From Mycoplasmatales bacterium (GTDB lineage Bacteria; Bacillota_I; Bacilli_A; Mycoplasmatales; Metamycoplasmataceae), in assembly GCA_013215715.1 (NCBI GenBank), contig JABSQT010000001.1, positions 124,001 to 188,000 of the forward strand: a stretch of 64,000 nucleotides of DNA, given 5' to 3'. The position numbers and the translations under genes are program-made. Positions 10,681 through 20,952 of this stretch are shown here, piece by piece (positions within the stretch are counted from its first letter, which is position 1; each line of letters opens with the position of its first letter). The notes beneath the pieces were generated by a model. The model was not told the DNA's origin, did no database searches, and saw only the letters and a list, made by a program, of their open reading frames with translations.

Positions 10681-11495
10681 AATGCCATAATCCCAACAGC
10701 TTCTAAACCAACATGTAAAGCTATTGCTGAAGGTAAAAATATTTCTATTGGTTTTTTACCTACAACATCTTCAATTCGTTGTAAGTGTTCTTTTATGTCT
10801 TTATTCCCAACATGATATACATATAGATCACAATTATTGATTCCAAATTTCTTCACAGTATCCTTCGCTGCTTTTGTTATTGTTTTTTGAAAAGTTCTTC
10901 CTTTTCCATATTTATTTAATTCTCCATCTTTAAAAGAAATCATTGGCACAATTTTTAACATTGTAGCCATTGAAGCAACGGTTGAACCTACTCTACCACC
11001 CTTAACAAGTCAATCAAGTGAGTGTGGTAATAAAACTGCAAAATAATCATCTCTAGAATTATGTAGTTCTTCTAATATTTCTTCTATTGATTTTCCCTCT
11101 TGTGCTAATCTTTCTGCTTTTTCACATTGAGAAACATTAATTCTTGAAAGACCATGTGACTCTATAACGTGTATATTTGAAAATTCTTTAGCAAACATTT
11201 TTAAGTTATTTGCTTGACTTGAAAGTTTAGAAGATAAAGGATAAACAATAATGTGATCGTATTTATTGGTCATTCTTTCAAATTCTGCTAAAACTTCACC
11301 TGGTGCTGATGCAGATGTTTTTACATCGGTTTCTAATGTTAATCTATCATATACTCCTTGTGTTGTAATATCAACACCATCAGCGTAATCTATTTTATCT
11401 AAAAAAATGTGTAAAGGGATGAAACCTCAACCCCTATCTTCTGCTTCTTTTTTCGAAAGACCAGAAGACGAATCTACTATAATTCCTAATTTCAT
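10671..11495 (-). CDS. fakB: DegV family protein, fatty-acid-binding (FakB-type), second copy
   Basis: 274 residues, paralogue of the gene at 1919-2749. It shares [62 protein letters not shown] and MLKIVPMISFKDGELNKYGKGRT, ending HVGLEAVGIMALKK. In FakB the fatty acid carboxylate is held by conserved Thr/Ser and His residues; the SHGLS segment fits this. Probable partner is FakA at 43530-45146. The start has TATAAT 6 nt upstream on the minus strand and no ribosome binding site. Divergence from the first copy argues for different acyl-chain preference, an inference from other Firmicutes. Confidence 0.88.
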
Positions 11496-11507
11496 ATAAA
11501 CATTATA
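11496..11507 (-). promoter_or_regulatory. fakB2 promoter -10, leaderless
   Basis: On the minus strand TATAAT (11502-11507) is followed by 6 nt and then the ATG at 11495. Confidence 0.65.
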
Positions 11508-11570
11508 GCAATTACTGTTGAACTATGAGTATTTTTAATAACTTTATTCCCCACAATTTTTGCATTCATA

Positions 11571-11585
11571 TATAATAAATATATG
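11571..11585 (+). promoter_or_regulatory. ytpR promoter -10, leaderless
   Basis: TATAAT 11571-11576 lies 6 nt before ATG 11583. Confidence 0.65.
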
Positions 11586-12158
11586 GCTTTAATATATTGA
11601 AATAAGACATCTTTACAAGATCAAGCAATAATTTGATTTAAAGATTCAAATAAAGAGAAAATAAATGTTGAACAACATGATGGTTTCGTATTAATTAAGG
11701 AAGAAAAAGAAATCGTTGGGGTTAACATACAGAATGCATCTTCTATACTAAAATTAAAAGAAGGTGCTCAGTCAATTACTAATGAAATAATCACAATATT
11801 AAAAAAAGAATTGAAATTAGATTTATCAAAGTTTAATACTAGTTCTATGTTAGTTGTTGGTCAAATTTTAGAAAGAAAAATACATCCTAATTCAGATAGG
11901 TTGGCAGTATTAAAAGTTCAAGCGCACAAAGAATTAACTATTGTTACCAATACTACAAATTCAATTGAAGGGGCTAAGATAGTTGTTGCTAAACTTGGAG
12001 CAATATTACCTTCAGGAACAATAATTAAGCCAGCTAAAGTAATGGGTGTAGCTTCTGAGGGGATGTTATGTGGTGGAGAAACTCTTGGTTTAAATAAAAC
12101 AAATGGAGCAGCATACATTGTTGAGGATTTAAATCCTGGAGATGAATTCGTTTTATAG
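11583..12158 (+). CDS. ytpR: YtpR-like tRNA-binding domain protein
   Basis: 191 residues with an N-terminal ~90-residue DUF4479-like part and a C-terminal EMAP/PheT-type tRNA-binding OB fold. Fold landmarks are VVGQILERKIHPNSDRLAVLKVQ, IVTNTTN, VVAKLGAILPSG and VMGVASEGMLCGGETLGL, the last matching the SxGM(L/I)C(S/G) signature. YtpR of Bacillus has the same two-part structure. The exact role is unknown; relatives bind structured RNA non-specifically. It is followed 27 nt later by a coupled pair of envelope-type genes. Confidence 0.85.
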
Positions 12159-12185
12159 ATTTAAAGAAATGAGAGGTATAAATAT

Positions 12186-12539
12186 ATGACAATAGCAACA
12201 TCAGTTTTAATTATTATTGCAATTGTAGCAACTGTGCTACTTATATTTGCAATATTATATGCAATTGCCGCTTTTAGAAGAATGTCAATAACTTATAAAA
12301 AAGTTGATTATTTAATTGAAGATTTAACTTATAAATCAGAAATGTTAAATTCAACGGTTGAAACAATTTCTAAAACAGCGAATTATTTAGATGCCTTTGA
12401 AGTAGTTGCTAAAAAGAATGTTAAATCAGCAATCAAATTAGCTTCAAGGAATAGGGATACTATTTATGCTGTAGCTGAGAGATTAAAAGATCTTGCAACT
12501 GGTGAAACAACTGATAAAAAAGAAAAAGGAGGTAAATAA
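12186..12539 (+). CDS. DUF948-like single-span membrane protein (YtxG-like)
   Basis: 117 residues. One N-terminal helix (about 5-30, TSVLIIIAIVATVLLIFAILYAI) is followed by a coiled segment with KKVDYLIEDLTYKSEMLNSTVETISK. The pattern matches DUF948 proteins, which in Bacillus (YtxG) are encoded beside ytxH and belong to the general stress regulon. The next gene has a YtxH-like start and overlaps by 1 nt (TAATG), strengthening the call. Likely a membrane stress or scaffold protein of unknown mechanism. Confidence 0.6.
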   Translation: MTIATSVLIIIAIVATVLLIFAILYAIAAFRRMSITYKKVDYLIEDLTYKSEMLNSTVETISKTANYLDAFEVVAKKNVKSAIKLASRNRDTIYAVAERLKDLATGETTDKKEKGGK

Positions 12540-13009
12540 TGAAAGTAAGTACATTATTGTTTTTGATTGGTGCAACAGCTGTTGGTGTGCACTTGCAATC
12601 AGAAGAAGGTGAAGAAAACCGTAAAAAACTTAAAGAACAAATGGATAATTTATCTCCTGTTGTTAATGACATCTTTAAAAAACTTGAAGCAGCTCTTACT
12701 GGTTCTGAATCAATTAAATCTGATGAAATTAGAACAAATGTTGAAATGAGAGTTAATGAAGTTAAAAAAACAATTGCAAAAGTTGATGCTAAAAAAGTTG
12801 GAGATGCCACTGAAGAGGCTATAAAGGTTGCATCTAAGAAAATTAGGGATATTAGAACTCAAATTGAAACAGCAGAACATTATACAGATAATTATGATGA
12901 AATGACAGTTGCGGAATTAAAAGATGAGGCTAAAAAGATGAAGGTTACAATAACATCTCGTGATAAAAAAGTTGATATTATTTCAAAACTTAGAAAAGCA
13001 GAAAAATAA
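12539..13009 (+). CDS. YtxH-like protein with a C-terminal Rho_N/SAP-like domain
   Basis: 156 residues, coupled to the DUF948-like gene. The N-terminus MKVSTLLFLIGATAVGVHLQSEEGEENRKKLKEQ resembles YtxH: a short hydrophobic start followed by a coiled coil. The C-terminal ~40 residues, MTVAELKDEAKKMKV then RDKKVDIISKLRKAEK, form a helix-extension-helix typical of Rho_N/SAP motifs, which bind nucleic acid. The same type of motif ends ribosomal protein S2 in this window. A nucleic-acid-binding end on a membrane-proximal protein is unusual. Function unknown. Confidence 0.6.
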   Translation: MKVSTLLFLIGATAVGVHLQSEEGEENRKKLKEQMDNLSPVVNDIFKKLEAALTGSESIKSDEIRTNVEMRVNEVKKTIAKVDAKKVGDATEEAIKVASKKIRDIRTQIETAEHYTDNYDEMTVAELKDEAKKMKVTITSRDKKVDIISKLRKAEK

Positions 13010-13019
13010 TTAATTTAAT

Positions 13020-13044
13020 AATAGTCTTAATAGACTATTTTTTT
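13020..13044 (+). terminator. Terminator fused to the tyrS promoter
   Basis: AATAGTCT (13020-13027), loop TAAT, AGACTATT (13032-13039) and a T run. The tyrS -10 box begins 2 nt after the T run. Confidence 0.8.
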
Positions 13045-13045
13045 A

Positions 13046-13060
13046 TATAATTAGACTATG
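13046..13060 (+). promoter_or_regulatory. tyrS promoter -10, leaderless
   Basis: TATAAT 13046-13051, 6 nt, ATG 13058. There is no ribosome binding site. Confidence 0.7.
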
Positions 13061-14284
13061 AAATTAATTAACGAATTGAAACAAAGAGGAATCTTAAAAG
13101 ATATTACGAATGAAAAAAAACTTGCGCAATTACCTAAAGATGCAAGAGTTTATATTGGTTTTGATCCTACAGCAGACTCATTACACTTAGGGAATTATGT
13201 TCAAATTTCTATTCTTAAAAGATTTAAAAAATATGGAATAAACCCAGTAGCAGTTCTTGGAGGTGCCACGGGTATGATCGGCGATCCTTCAGGAAGATCT
13301 GAAGAAAGAAATCTTCTTTCAAAAGAAGATTTATTAAAAAATAAAAATGCCATTAAAAAGCAATTGGAATCATTTGGATTAGAGGTTATTGATAATTTTG
13401 AATTTTATAAAGATATGAATATCTTAGAGTTTTTAAGAGATGCTGGTAAATTATTGAATATTAATTATATGCTTGCAAAAGATGTGGTTAAATCAAGAAT
13501 TGATTCAGGTATTTCATTTACAGAATTTTCATATCAACTAATTCAAGGGTGAGATTTTAAAAAACTATATGATGATCATAAAGTTATGATTCAAATTGGT
13601 GGTTCTGATCAATGAGGAAATATTACTTCAGGTATTGAAATTATTAGAAAAACTATCGGAGATAAAAATTTAGCGGTTGGTATGACAACAAATTTACTTA
13701 CAGGTTCAGATGGTAAAAAATTCGGTAAATCAACAGGTGGTGGAGCTTTATGGATTTCAAAAGAGTTATGTTCACCTTATAGGTTATATCAATACTTAAT
13801 AAATTCTTCAGATGATGATGTACAAAAATTACTTTCTTGATTAACAAGATATTCAATGGAAGAAATTGTTGATATAATGAACGATCATAATAAAGCACCT
13901 TATAAAAGAGAAGCACAAAAAATATTAGCTCAAGAAATTATTACTGATATCCATTCAAAAGAAGATTTTGAAAGTGCATTGAGAATTTCTGAATCTTTAT
14001 TTGGTAAATCAGATATTACAAAATTAACGAATGAGGAACTTATGCAATTAAATGGTTCATTACCAACGACAGAAGTTACTTCAAAAACTATTGTAGAACT
14101 TTTAGTAGATTCAAAAGTTGTTTCTTCAAATAGAGAAGCAAGAGAATTTATTAAAAATGGTGCAATTACTATTAATGGTATTAAAATTATTTCTGAAGAA
14201 CAAGATATTCCTTTTGCATTTGAAGAAAAATTAGCCATAATTAAAAGAGGGAAGAAAAATTACTTCTTAGCAATTAGAAAATAA
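13058..14284 (+). CDS. tyrS: Tyrosyl-tRNA synthetase
   Basis: 408-residue class I synthetase (TyrS1 type, about 420 in Bacillus), charging tRNA-Tyr. The HIGH-class motif appears as [11 protein letters not shown] at about residues 38-48, followed by [14 protein letters not shown]. The tyrosine/ATP site has [12 protein letters not shown] with TGA as Trp, and the KMSKS loop is KFGKS at about 222. An S4-like RNA-binding domain closes the protein ([21 protein letters not shown]). The stop codon is embedded in the stem of its own terminator. No T-box leader is possible because the mRNA seems leaderless. Confidence 0.97.
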
Positions 14285-14307
14285 TTCGCATTGCGAATTA
14301 TTTTTAT
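14279..14307 (+). terminator. tyrS terminator
   Basis: Perfect stem around AATAATTCGC / GCGAATTATT with loop ATT, then T5. The TAA stop at 14282-14284 is in the left arm. Confidence 0.85.
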
Positions 14308-14321
14308 ATCCTTATTATGAA

Positions 14322-14347
14322 TAAAGAAAAATAACCCATAGGTTATT
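14322..14347 (-). terminator. rpsD terminator
   Basis: AATAACC (14330-14336) / GGTTATT (14341-14347), loop CATA. Read on the minus strand it is followed by T5CTTT. Confidence 0.65.
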
Positions 14348-14360
14348 ATAATCTTTTTTA

Positions 14361-14966
14361 TTATTTTGAGTAGTACTCAACAATAAGTGCTTCATTAATT
14401 TCTGAATTAAGTTCTTTTCTTTCAGGTAATCTTGTTAATTTAGCTGAAAATGTAGCTTTATCTAATTCAATTCAAGCAGCAGGAGTTTTTGCTTCCATAG
14501 CTTCAACAATTTGAGTGTTTTTTCTTGATTTTTCTTTTAGAGTAATAACATCTCCAAGTTTAATTTGCATTGAAGCAATATCAGCTTTTTTACCATTTAA
14601 TGTGAAGTGACCGTGGTTAACAAGTTGTCTTGCTTGACGTCTTGTAGCAGCCATTCCCATTCTATAAACAACATTATCTAATCTTGTTTCTAGCATTTGT
14701 AGGAAGTTAACCCCAGCTACACCACGTAGTTTAGATGCCTTTTCAAATGTTTTTCTAAATTGTTTTTCATTAATTCCGTACATGAATCTAACTTTTTGTT
14801 TTTCATGTAAATGTAAACCATAATCTGACATTTTAATTCTTCTAGCTCCATGTTGTCCTGGAGGAGTTTGTCTTTGTTTTCCTTTTGCGAATTCTTTTCC
14901 TGTTTCTAGGATTGAGAAACCATATCTTCTTGATTTCTTAAATGTTGGGCCTGTATATCTTGCCAT
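14361..14966 (-). CDS. rpsD: Ribosomal protein S4
   Basis: 201-residue primary 16S rRNA-binding protein of the small subunit. It begins [21 protein letters not shown] and includes PPGQHGARR and [10 protein letters not shown]. The S4 RNA-binding domain follows: [34 protein letters not shown]. As in B. subtilis, rpsD is a single gene outside the alpha operon and lies near tyrS. A long leader (about 150 nt) with an SD (GGAGAT) precedes it, unlike its leaderless neighbours, which fits S4 autoregulation. Confidence 0.97.
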
Positions 14967-15130
14967 AAGTATCTCCTTTAGTTTTCTTTATATATGCATA
15001 ACTAAGGCTTAATTTCTTTAATGATGTGTTGACACAAATAGGTTCGGCATTCAGCAAGCTTACTACTAATCCTGTGTTGACAACGCTAATCAAAAAATAA
15101 TTAAGTGCTGTATATGCTCCTTTATTTTAC
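14967..15130 (-). promoter_or_regulatory. Structured rpsD 5' leader, candidate S4-binding autoregulatory element
   Basis: The minus-strand leader starts near a TAAAAT -10 at about 15128 and ends in a GGAGAT ribosome binding site. It contains two similar TGTCAACACA segments (about 15030 and 15076) flanking AGG/CCT and GTGT/ACAC complementary pieces and a GC-richer core. Known Firmicute rpsD leaders bind S4. The motif match here is by context and layout only. Confidence 0.45.
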
Positions 15131-15140
15131 ACTATTTTTA

Positions 15141-15155
15141 TATAATGTAACTATG
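15141..15155 (+). promoter_or_regulatory. ezrA promoter -10, leaderless
   Basis: TATAAT 15141-15146, 6 nt, ATG 15153. It overlaps the divergent rpsD promoter region. Confidence 0.65.
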
Positions 15156-16880
15156 GAAATGTGAAAAGTAATTTTATTATCAGTTGGAATCCCAGTAATT
15201 ATAATCATAGGAATAGCATTAATAGTGCTTATTACAAGGATTATGTTCCAAAAAAAACACGAAGATTTGGTTAAGTCCACATCCACTTTTGTTGAGCGCG
15301 AAAGATTAAAAAAAGTAGAAATAATGTATCAAAGAATTTCTATTATTGCAAAAACAAATATAAAATATGAAAAATTATTTGAAGAGCTTTCAAAAGATTT
15401 TGATCAAATAGACGAAACTTTTAAATTACTTGATAAAGAAGTTTCAGAATTACAAATCGCTTATAAAAAGATGAATTCTAAAACATTAAATATTGAGTTA
15501 GAAAAAATAGAGTTAATAAATTCAAAATTAACTTCAAAAATTTCAAAAATTTCAAGAGCTGCAAATAAAGTACTCAAACAAGAAGAGTTTTTAAGAAATG
15601 AAATGTCATTATTTAGAGAAAAAGGAAGGATTATTTCAAATAGCTATGCTAAAAAAAGAATTAGGTTAGATAAAGTTTCTTTGAAAATTGATGCATTAAA
15701 TAATCAAATAACTCAAAGAACAACAAGGTTTGATCGTTTAATTGAAAAAGGAAAAACAAGGGAAGCCTCGGATTTAATTGAAAAAATCAGAGAGGACATT
15801 ATTGATTTTGGAGTAATAATTAATGAAGGTCCAAAGATACAAGCTACTTTATACGATGCAATTCCAACCTACATTAAAAAATTAATTGGTATTTATCAGC
15901 ATGCTGAAACTTCATTAAAAGTTGATTTATCTCACATTGATTTCACAAATTCAGTTAAACATTTATCTGCTAATTTTAATAAAGCTAAAGAATTATTTCT
16001 TGATTTAGAATTAGAAAGTGTAAAAAAAGAAATTATTTATTTAATTAAAAATATAAAAGCAATTGAAAGAATTATTAATTCTGAAATTAAAGCACGTAAT
16101 ATATTTGTTAAAGAGTTTATGACTTCTCAAAATATAGTCGCTTCCACTCTTAAGCAATATGTTCAAATTCGCAAAGAAGTTAAAAAACAATCACAAAAAG
16201 GAATTATTTTAAATCCTGAAATTACAGAAATAATGACAAACTTAAAGTTTGAAATAGCTGATTTAGATGAAACTGTAATGTCTTTCTCTAATTTAATTTA
16301 TGATAAAAACATTCCATTTACTTCAAAACTATCGCGTATGAAAATTTTATTAAATAAAAATATTTCTGCAGTAAATATGATGAATGAACTTTATGAATTA
16401 TTATGAAGGGATGATTTAACCAAAAGAACTATTCAAAATAAATATATGCAAGCAGAACATGCGATGATTTCATTGAGGGCTAAAGTTATAGATTCAAATA
16501 TATTATTATCTAGTCAAGAGGAACAACAATTGATAGATATTGAAGAAACAAAAGAGTTATTAAAACAAACATTGGTTATTGCGCCTTTTAATGCTAAAAA
16601 AGCCGAACAACATTCTAAAAATCTTATGGAAAACGTAGCTTCTTATTATAAAGTTGTAGGTGGAAAAATTGAAATGTCTAAAATGATTAGGAATTTAATT
16701 AAAGAATTTGCGCCAAATAGAGCGATGGATGCTAAACTTAATATAGCATTTGTACAAGGGGAAAAACAATTCTTAGCAGGTAAATATGCATCATCATTAA
16801 GAATAATAATTGATGCTGTTGAAGATTTATTGGCATCATCAACTAAAAGGAGAAAAAATGTACGGAACAATATTAATTAG
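15153..16880 (+). CDS. ezrA: Septation ring formation regulator EzrA
   Basis: 575 residues, close to the 562 of Bacillus EzrA. EzrA is a bitopic protein that limits FtsZ ring formation and links it to the membrane. One N-terminal helix (about 5-27) precedes a cytosolic body made almost entirely of long coiled coils in spectrin-like bundles, Lys/Glu/Ile/Leu-rich throughout, ending with a QGEKQFLAGKYASSLRIIIDAVEDL-type bundle. The family call rests on length, topology and the conserved ezrA-thiI neighbourhood, not on a catalytic motif. Its end overlaps thiI by 23 nt. Confidence 0.8.
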
Positions 16881-17997
16881 ATTTGGTGAATTATCAACCA
16901 AGGGAAAGAATAAAATGTCTTTTGTTAGACAATTAGAAAAAAATATAAATAAATTAATGGATGTAGAACCTGAAGTTCTTTTTGACAGAATGTTTTTAGA
17001 TTATTCTGAAAAAAATATGGAAGGATTAAAAAGAATTTTTGGTATTTCTTCATATTCACCAGTTGTAACAGTTGACACTAAAATCAACACAATTAAAGAT
17101 GCAACATTAAAATTAGCTCAAAAATTTCCTGAAGCTAAAACATTTAAAATAGCAGCGAGAAGACATTGAAAAAAATTCGAAAAAACATCACAAGAACTAA
17201 ATGGATTACTTGGTGGTCATATATTAGAAAATACTAATTTAATAGTTGATGTTAAAAAACCAGATCTTAAAATTGAAGTTGAAGTAAGGAATGGTAAGTC
17301 ATATGTATTTTGTGAAAGAACTCAAGGACTTGGTGGTTATCCAGTTGGGATTAACGGCAAAGTGTTACATTTAATTTCGGGTGGAATTGATTCACCAGTT
17401 GCGGCTTTTGAATTAATGAAACGTGGCTTGCATGTTGATTACCTATCATTTATAACTCCTCCTTTTACGGATAACAAAACAAAAGAAAAAATCACTGAAA
17501 TTGTTAATTTACTTAATAAATATCAAGGTAAATCATATGTTTACAGATTAACTTATACAGATTTAATGCATACAATTGGTTTAACTTCTAAACAATCATA
17601 TAAAATAACGCTTATGAGAAGATCATTTTATAGAATAGCTTCAAAAATAGCTGAATCAAAAGGTTTTCTTGCAATTGCAAATGGTGAAAATATTGGACAA
17701 GTTGCTTCTCAAACGCTTGAATCAATTCATACTATCCAAGAACAAGCAACGGTCCCTATTTTAAGACCGATATTAACAGCTGACAAAATAGAAACAATTA
17801 ACAAAGGTATTCAAATTGGTACATATGAAATTTCAATTGTTCAAGCATCTGAAACGTGTGAATTATTTGCACCAAAAGCACCAGTTACAAAACCTACACC
17901 TAAAGAAGCATTTAGATTAGAAAAAGAATTTGGTAATTTACTTGAATTAGAAGATGAATGTATAGCAAATATGGAAATTGAAAAAATAGAGTTATAA
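16858..17997 (+). CDS. thiI: tRNA 4-thiouridine synthase ThiI
   Basis: 379 residues. It adenylates U8 of tRNA and transfers sulfur to make s4U, protecting against near-UV. The N-terminal ferredoxin-like and THUMP domains (LIRFGELSTKGKN, then VEVRNGKSYVFCERTQGLGG) precede the PP-loop pyrophosphatase domain with LISGGIDSPVAAFELMKRG at about residue 172. The C-terminal rhodanese domain of the E. coli enzyme is absent, as in Bacillus, so a separate sulfurtransferase is expected. The start lies inside ezrA with an SD (AAAAGGAG). Confidence 0.95.
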
Positions 17998-18010
17998 CTC
18001 TATTCTTTTT
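17983..18010 (+). terminator. thiI terminator
   Basis: Perfect palindrome of AATAGAGTTA / TAACTCTATT, then CTTTTT. The thiI stop codon lies at its centre. Confidence 0.7.
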
Positions 18011-18027
18011 ATATCTGTTATATTTGT

Positions 18028-18042
18028 TAAAATATAAGTATG
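18028..18042 (+). promoter_or_regulatory. dnaE promoter -10, leaderless
   Basis: TAAAAT 18028-18033, 6 nt, ATG 18040. Confidence 0.45.
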
Positions 18043-20952
18043 TCTAGATATGTAAACTTACACACAAATACTGAATACTCTTTATTGCAATCAACAATCA
18101 AGATAGATTCATTAATAGAATATGCTAAAGCAAATAAAATGGATACTCTTGCAATAACAGATCATAATGTTATGTATGGTGTTGCTGAATTTGTTGATAA
18201 ATGTAAAAAAAATGGAATTAAACCAATTATCGGTTTAGATCTTGATGTTGAAGATTTTAGGATGGTTCTTCTTGCTAAAAATTATGCAGGATACTTAGAT
18301 TTGGTAAGGCTTTCATCAAGAAAAGTTCGTGAGGAAGAAATTAAAATCAAAGATATCCCTGTGAAAGATCTATTTTTAATTGATCATCCAACTTTAGGTT
18401 ATTATGCAACTAAAGGTGAAATACTACAAATTCACAATTATTATGTTGGTATTGAAAAAGGTGAACATCCAAATGGCGTGGCTATTTTTGAAGCTCGAAT
18501 TTTAAAGGAAGAAGATAATAAAGCTTTAACGATTTTGAATTATATTAAAAATTCAGAACAAAAAGAATTTAATATGAAACCTTACAATTATAATCCAGTA
18601 GGAGTTAGTTCTCTTATGATTAAACAAGCTATTGCAATTGCGAAAGAATGTAATGTTGTATTTCCAGAAGTTAAAAATATACTCCCTAGTTTTCCTACTC
18701 ATGATGGGTTAACATCATCTGCATATTTAAAATTAATAATTCAAGATAATGTTGGAAAGAGATTAAAAGAAAAGGCTTTAAATACCGAATATGTAAAAAG
18801 AATTAGATATGAAGTTGGTATTATAGAAAAATTAGGTTACTCAGATTATTTTTTGATTATTTGAGATTTAATTAAGTGGGCAAAAGAACAGGATATTGCT
18901 GTTGGACCTGGTAGAGGTTCTTCTGCTGGCTCACTTGTTTCATATATTTTAGGAATTACAGATATAGAACCAATTCAATTTGAATTAATTTTTGAAAGAT
19001 TCCTGAACCCCGAACGTGTTACTATGCCTGATATTGATATTGATATTCAAGATAGTAGACGTGATGAAGTTGTTAAATATATGTTTGATAAGTATGGAGC
19101 GAATAAAACTGCATTAATTATTACATTCTCAAAATTAGGTGCCAAAATGGCGTTAAGAGATTCAGCTAGAGCTATGGGAATATCTACAAGAGAAGTTGAT
19201 ATTCTTTCAAAAATGATTAGGCTTGGAGAAACATTGGAATCAACATATAAAAAAGTTTCTTCTTTTAGAGCTCATATTGATAGAGATCCAAAAATGCAAG
19301 AATTATTTTTAGCTGCAAAAAGTATAGAAGGTCTTCCAAGAAATCATGGAACCCATGCTGCTGGGGTTGTTCTTTCAAAGAATGATATTTCTAATTCAGT
19401 TCCAACAATTAATGGGATAAATGATTACAACCAAACTCAATATTCGATGGATTACATGGAAGCAAATGGTTTATTAAAAATTGATATCCTTGGTTTAAGG
19501 AATTTAACAATAATACAAGATATTCAAAAAGAGGTTTATAATAACTTTCAAAGAAAATTAGTTCTTGAAAAAATTAAATTAAATGATAAAATGACAAACA
19601 AACTACTTTCAGATATAGATACAAATGGTGTATTCCAATTAGAGTCTTACGGAATGAAAAATACATTAGCATCAGTAGGTGTTGCTGGTATTGATGATAT
19701 AACCGCTATATTATCACTTTATAGACCAGGCCCTATGGAATTTATAAAAACATACGCTGATAGAAAAAAAGGAATAGAAATGGTTCCAAGTGTTTCTGTA
19801 GAATTTGATAAAATTACAAAAAGAACATATGGAATTATTGTATATCAAGAACAAATTATGCAAATTGCTCAAGAATTTGCTGGAATGCCCTTTGGTCAAG
19901 CTGATATTCTTCGGAGAGCAATAAGTAAAAAGAAAGTAGCTTTAATTGATGGTCTTAAAAAGGAATTTACAAATGGGGCATTAGCAAAGGGTCAAACACA
20001 AGAATCAATTGATAATGTTTATCACTCAATAGAATCTTTTGCCTCATATGGATTTAATAAATCTCATGCAGTAGCTTATGCAATAATTTCATATAGAATG
20101 GCATTCCTAAAAGCAAGATTTCCATTGGAATTTTATACATCTTTATTAAATGCCTCTTTAGATTCTCAAAAAGCCGTATTGACTTATGTCAATGAAGCTA
20201 AAAGAAAAAAAATTATTGTAAATGCACCAGAAATAAATCATTCTAAAACAAAGGTTTTTAATAAAGATAAGCAAATTTATATGCCTCTTAAACTTATTAA
20301 GGGATTTGGTAATGTGGCATCTAAAAAATTATTAGATGAAAGAGATGCGAATGGTGAATTTAAGGATTTCTTTGATTTTGTTGCACGTGTAAAATTGTCG
20401 GGTCTTGGAGAAGCTGCAATAACATCTTTGATACAATCAAATGCTTTAAGAAATTTTGCGCACATGCAAATACTTTTGGATACTTTACCTTCAGCGATGA
20501 GATATGCTGATATGATTACATTTAAAAAAGATGGTGATAAAGTTCTTGATTTTGGGTTGATTGCAAAACCGAAAATGATTCAAAGTGAAAGAAATATTAA
20601 AAATGAAATTATTTCTGAAAATAAATTTCTTGGATTTAACTATAATGTATTTTTTACAGATCCATATGCTACAGAGGAAAGAATTAAGGATCTTGAGACA
20701 AAAGACGTTGTTGAAATTGCTATTTATGTGGATAAAATTTATAAAAAAAGAAGCAAAGATGGAAAAGAATTTGCAGTCGTACTTGCTCATGATTCCTCAA
20801 ATAAAATTGAATTTACTATATTTAATAGGATATGAGAATTTATTCATAATTCAACAGATAAAAAAGTGTACATAGCAAAAATAAAAGTAAATATGTTTAA
20901 TGATAAGAAAAATTACACCCTTGCCCAGCCATGAAAGGAAACTGATGAATAA
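18040..20952 (+). CDS. dnaE: DNA polymerase III alpha subunit, DnaE type
   Basis: 970-residue C-family replicative polymerase. It starts with a PHP domain (VNLHTNTEYSLLQSTIKIDSLIEYAK, TDHNVMYGV) in which the HxH motif is altered to LHTN, so PHP metal-dependent nuclease activity is doubtful. The polymerase core shows GPGRGSSAGSLVSYILGI at about 288 and the catalytic MPDIDIDIQD at about 328. GTHAAGVV and FNKSHAVAYAI follow. A helix-hairpin-helix part and an OB-type C-terminus complete it. In low-GC Gram-positives DnaE usually works with PolC, which is not in this window. The 3' end overlaps the exonuclease gene by 8 nt. Confidence 0.95.

Noticed and set aside
12460-12810. 116-aa minus-strand frame over the YtxH-like gene
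   Set aside because: Antisense shadow of two coupled plus-strand genes.
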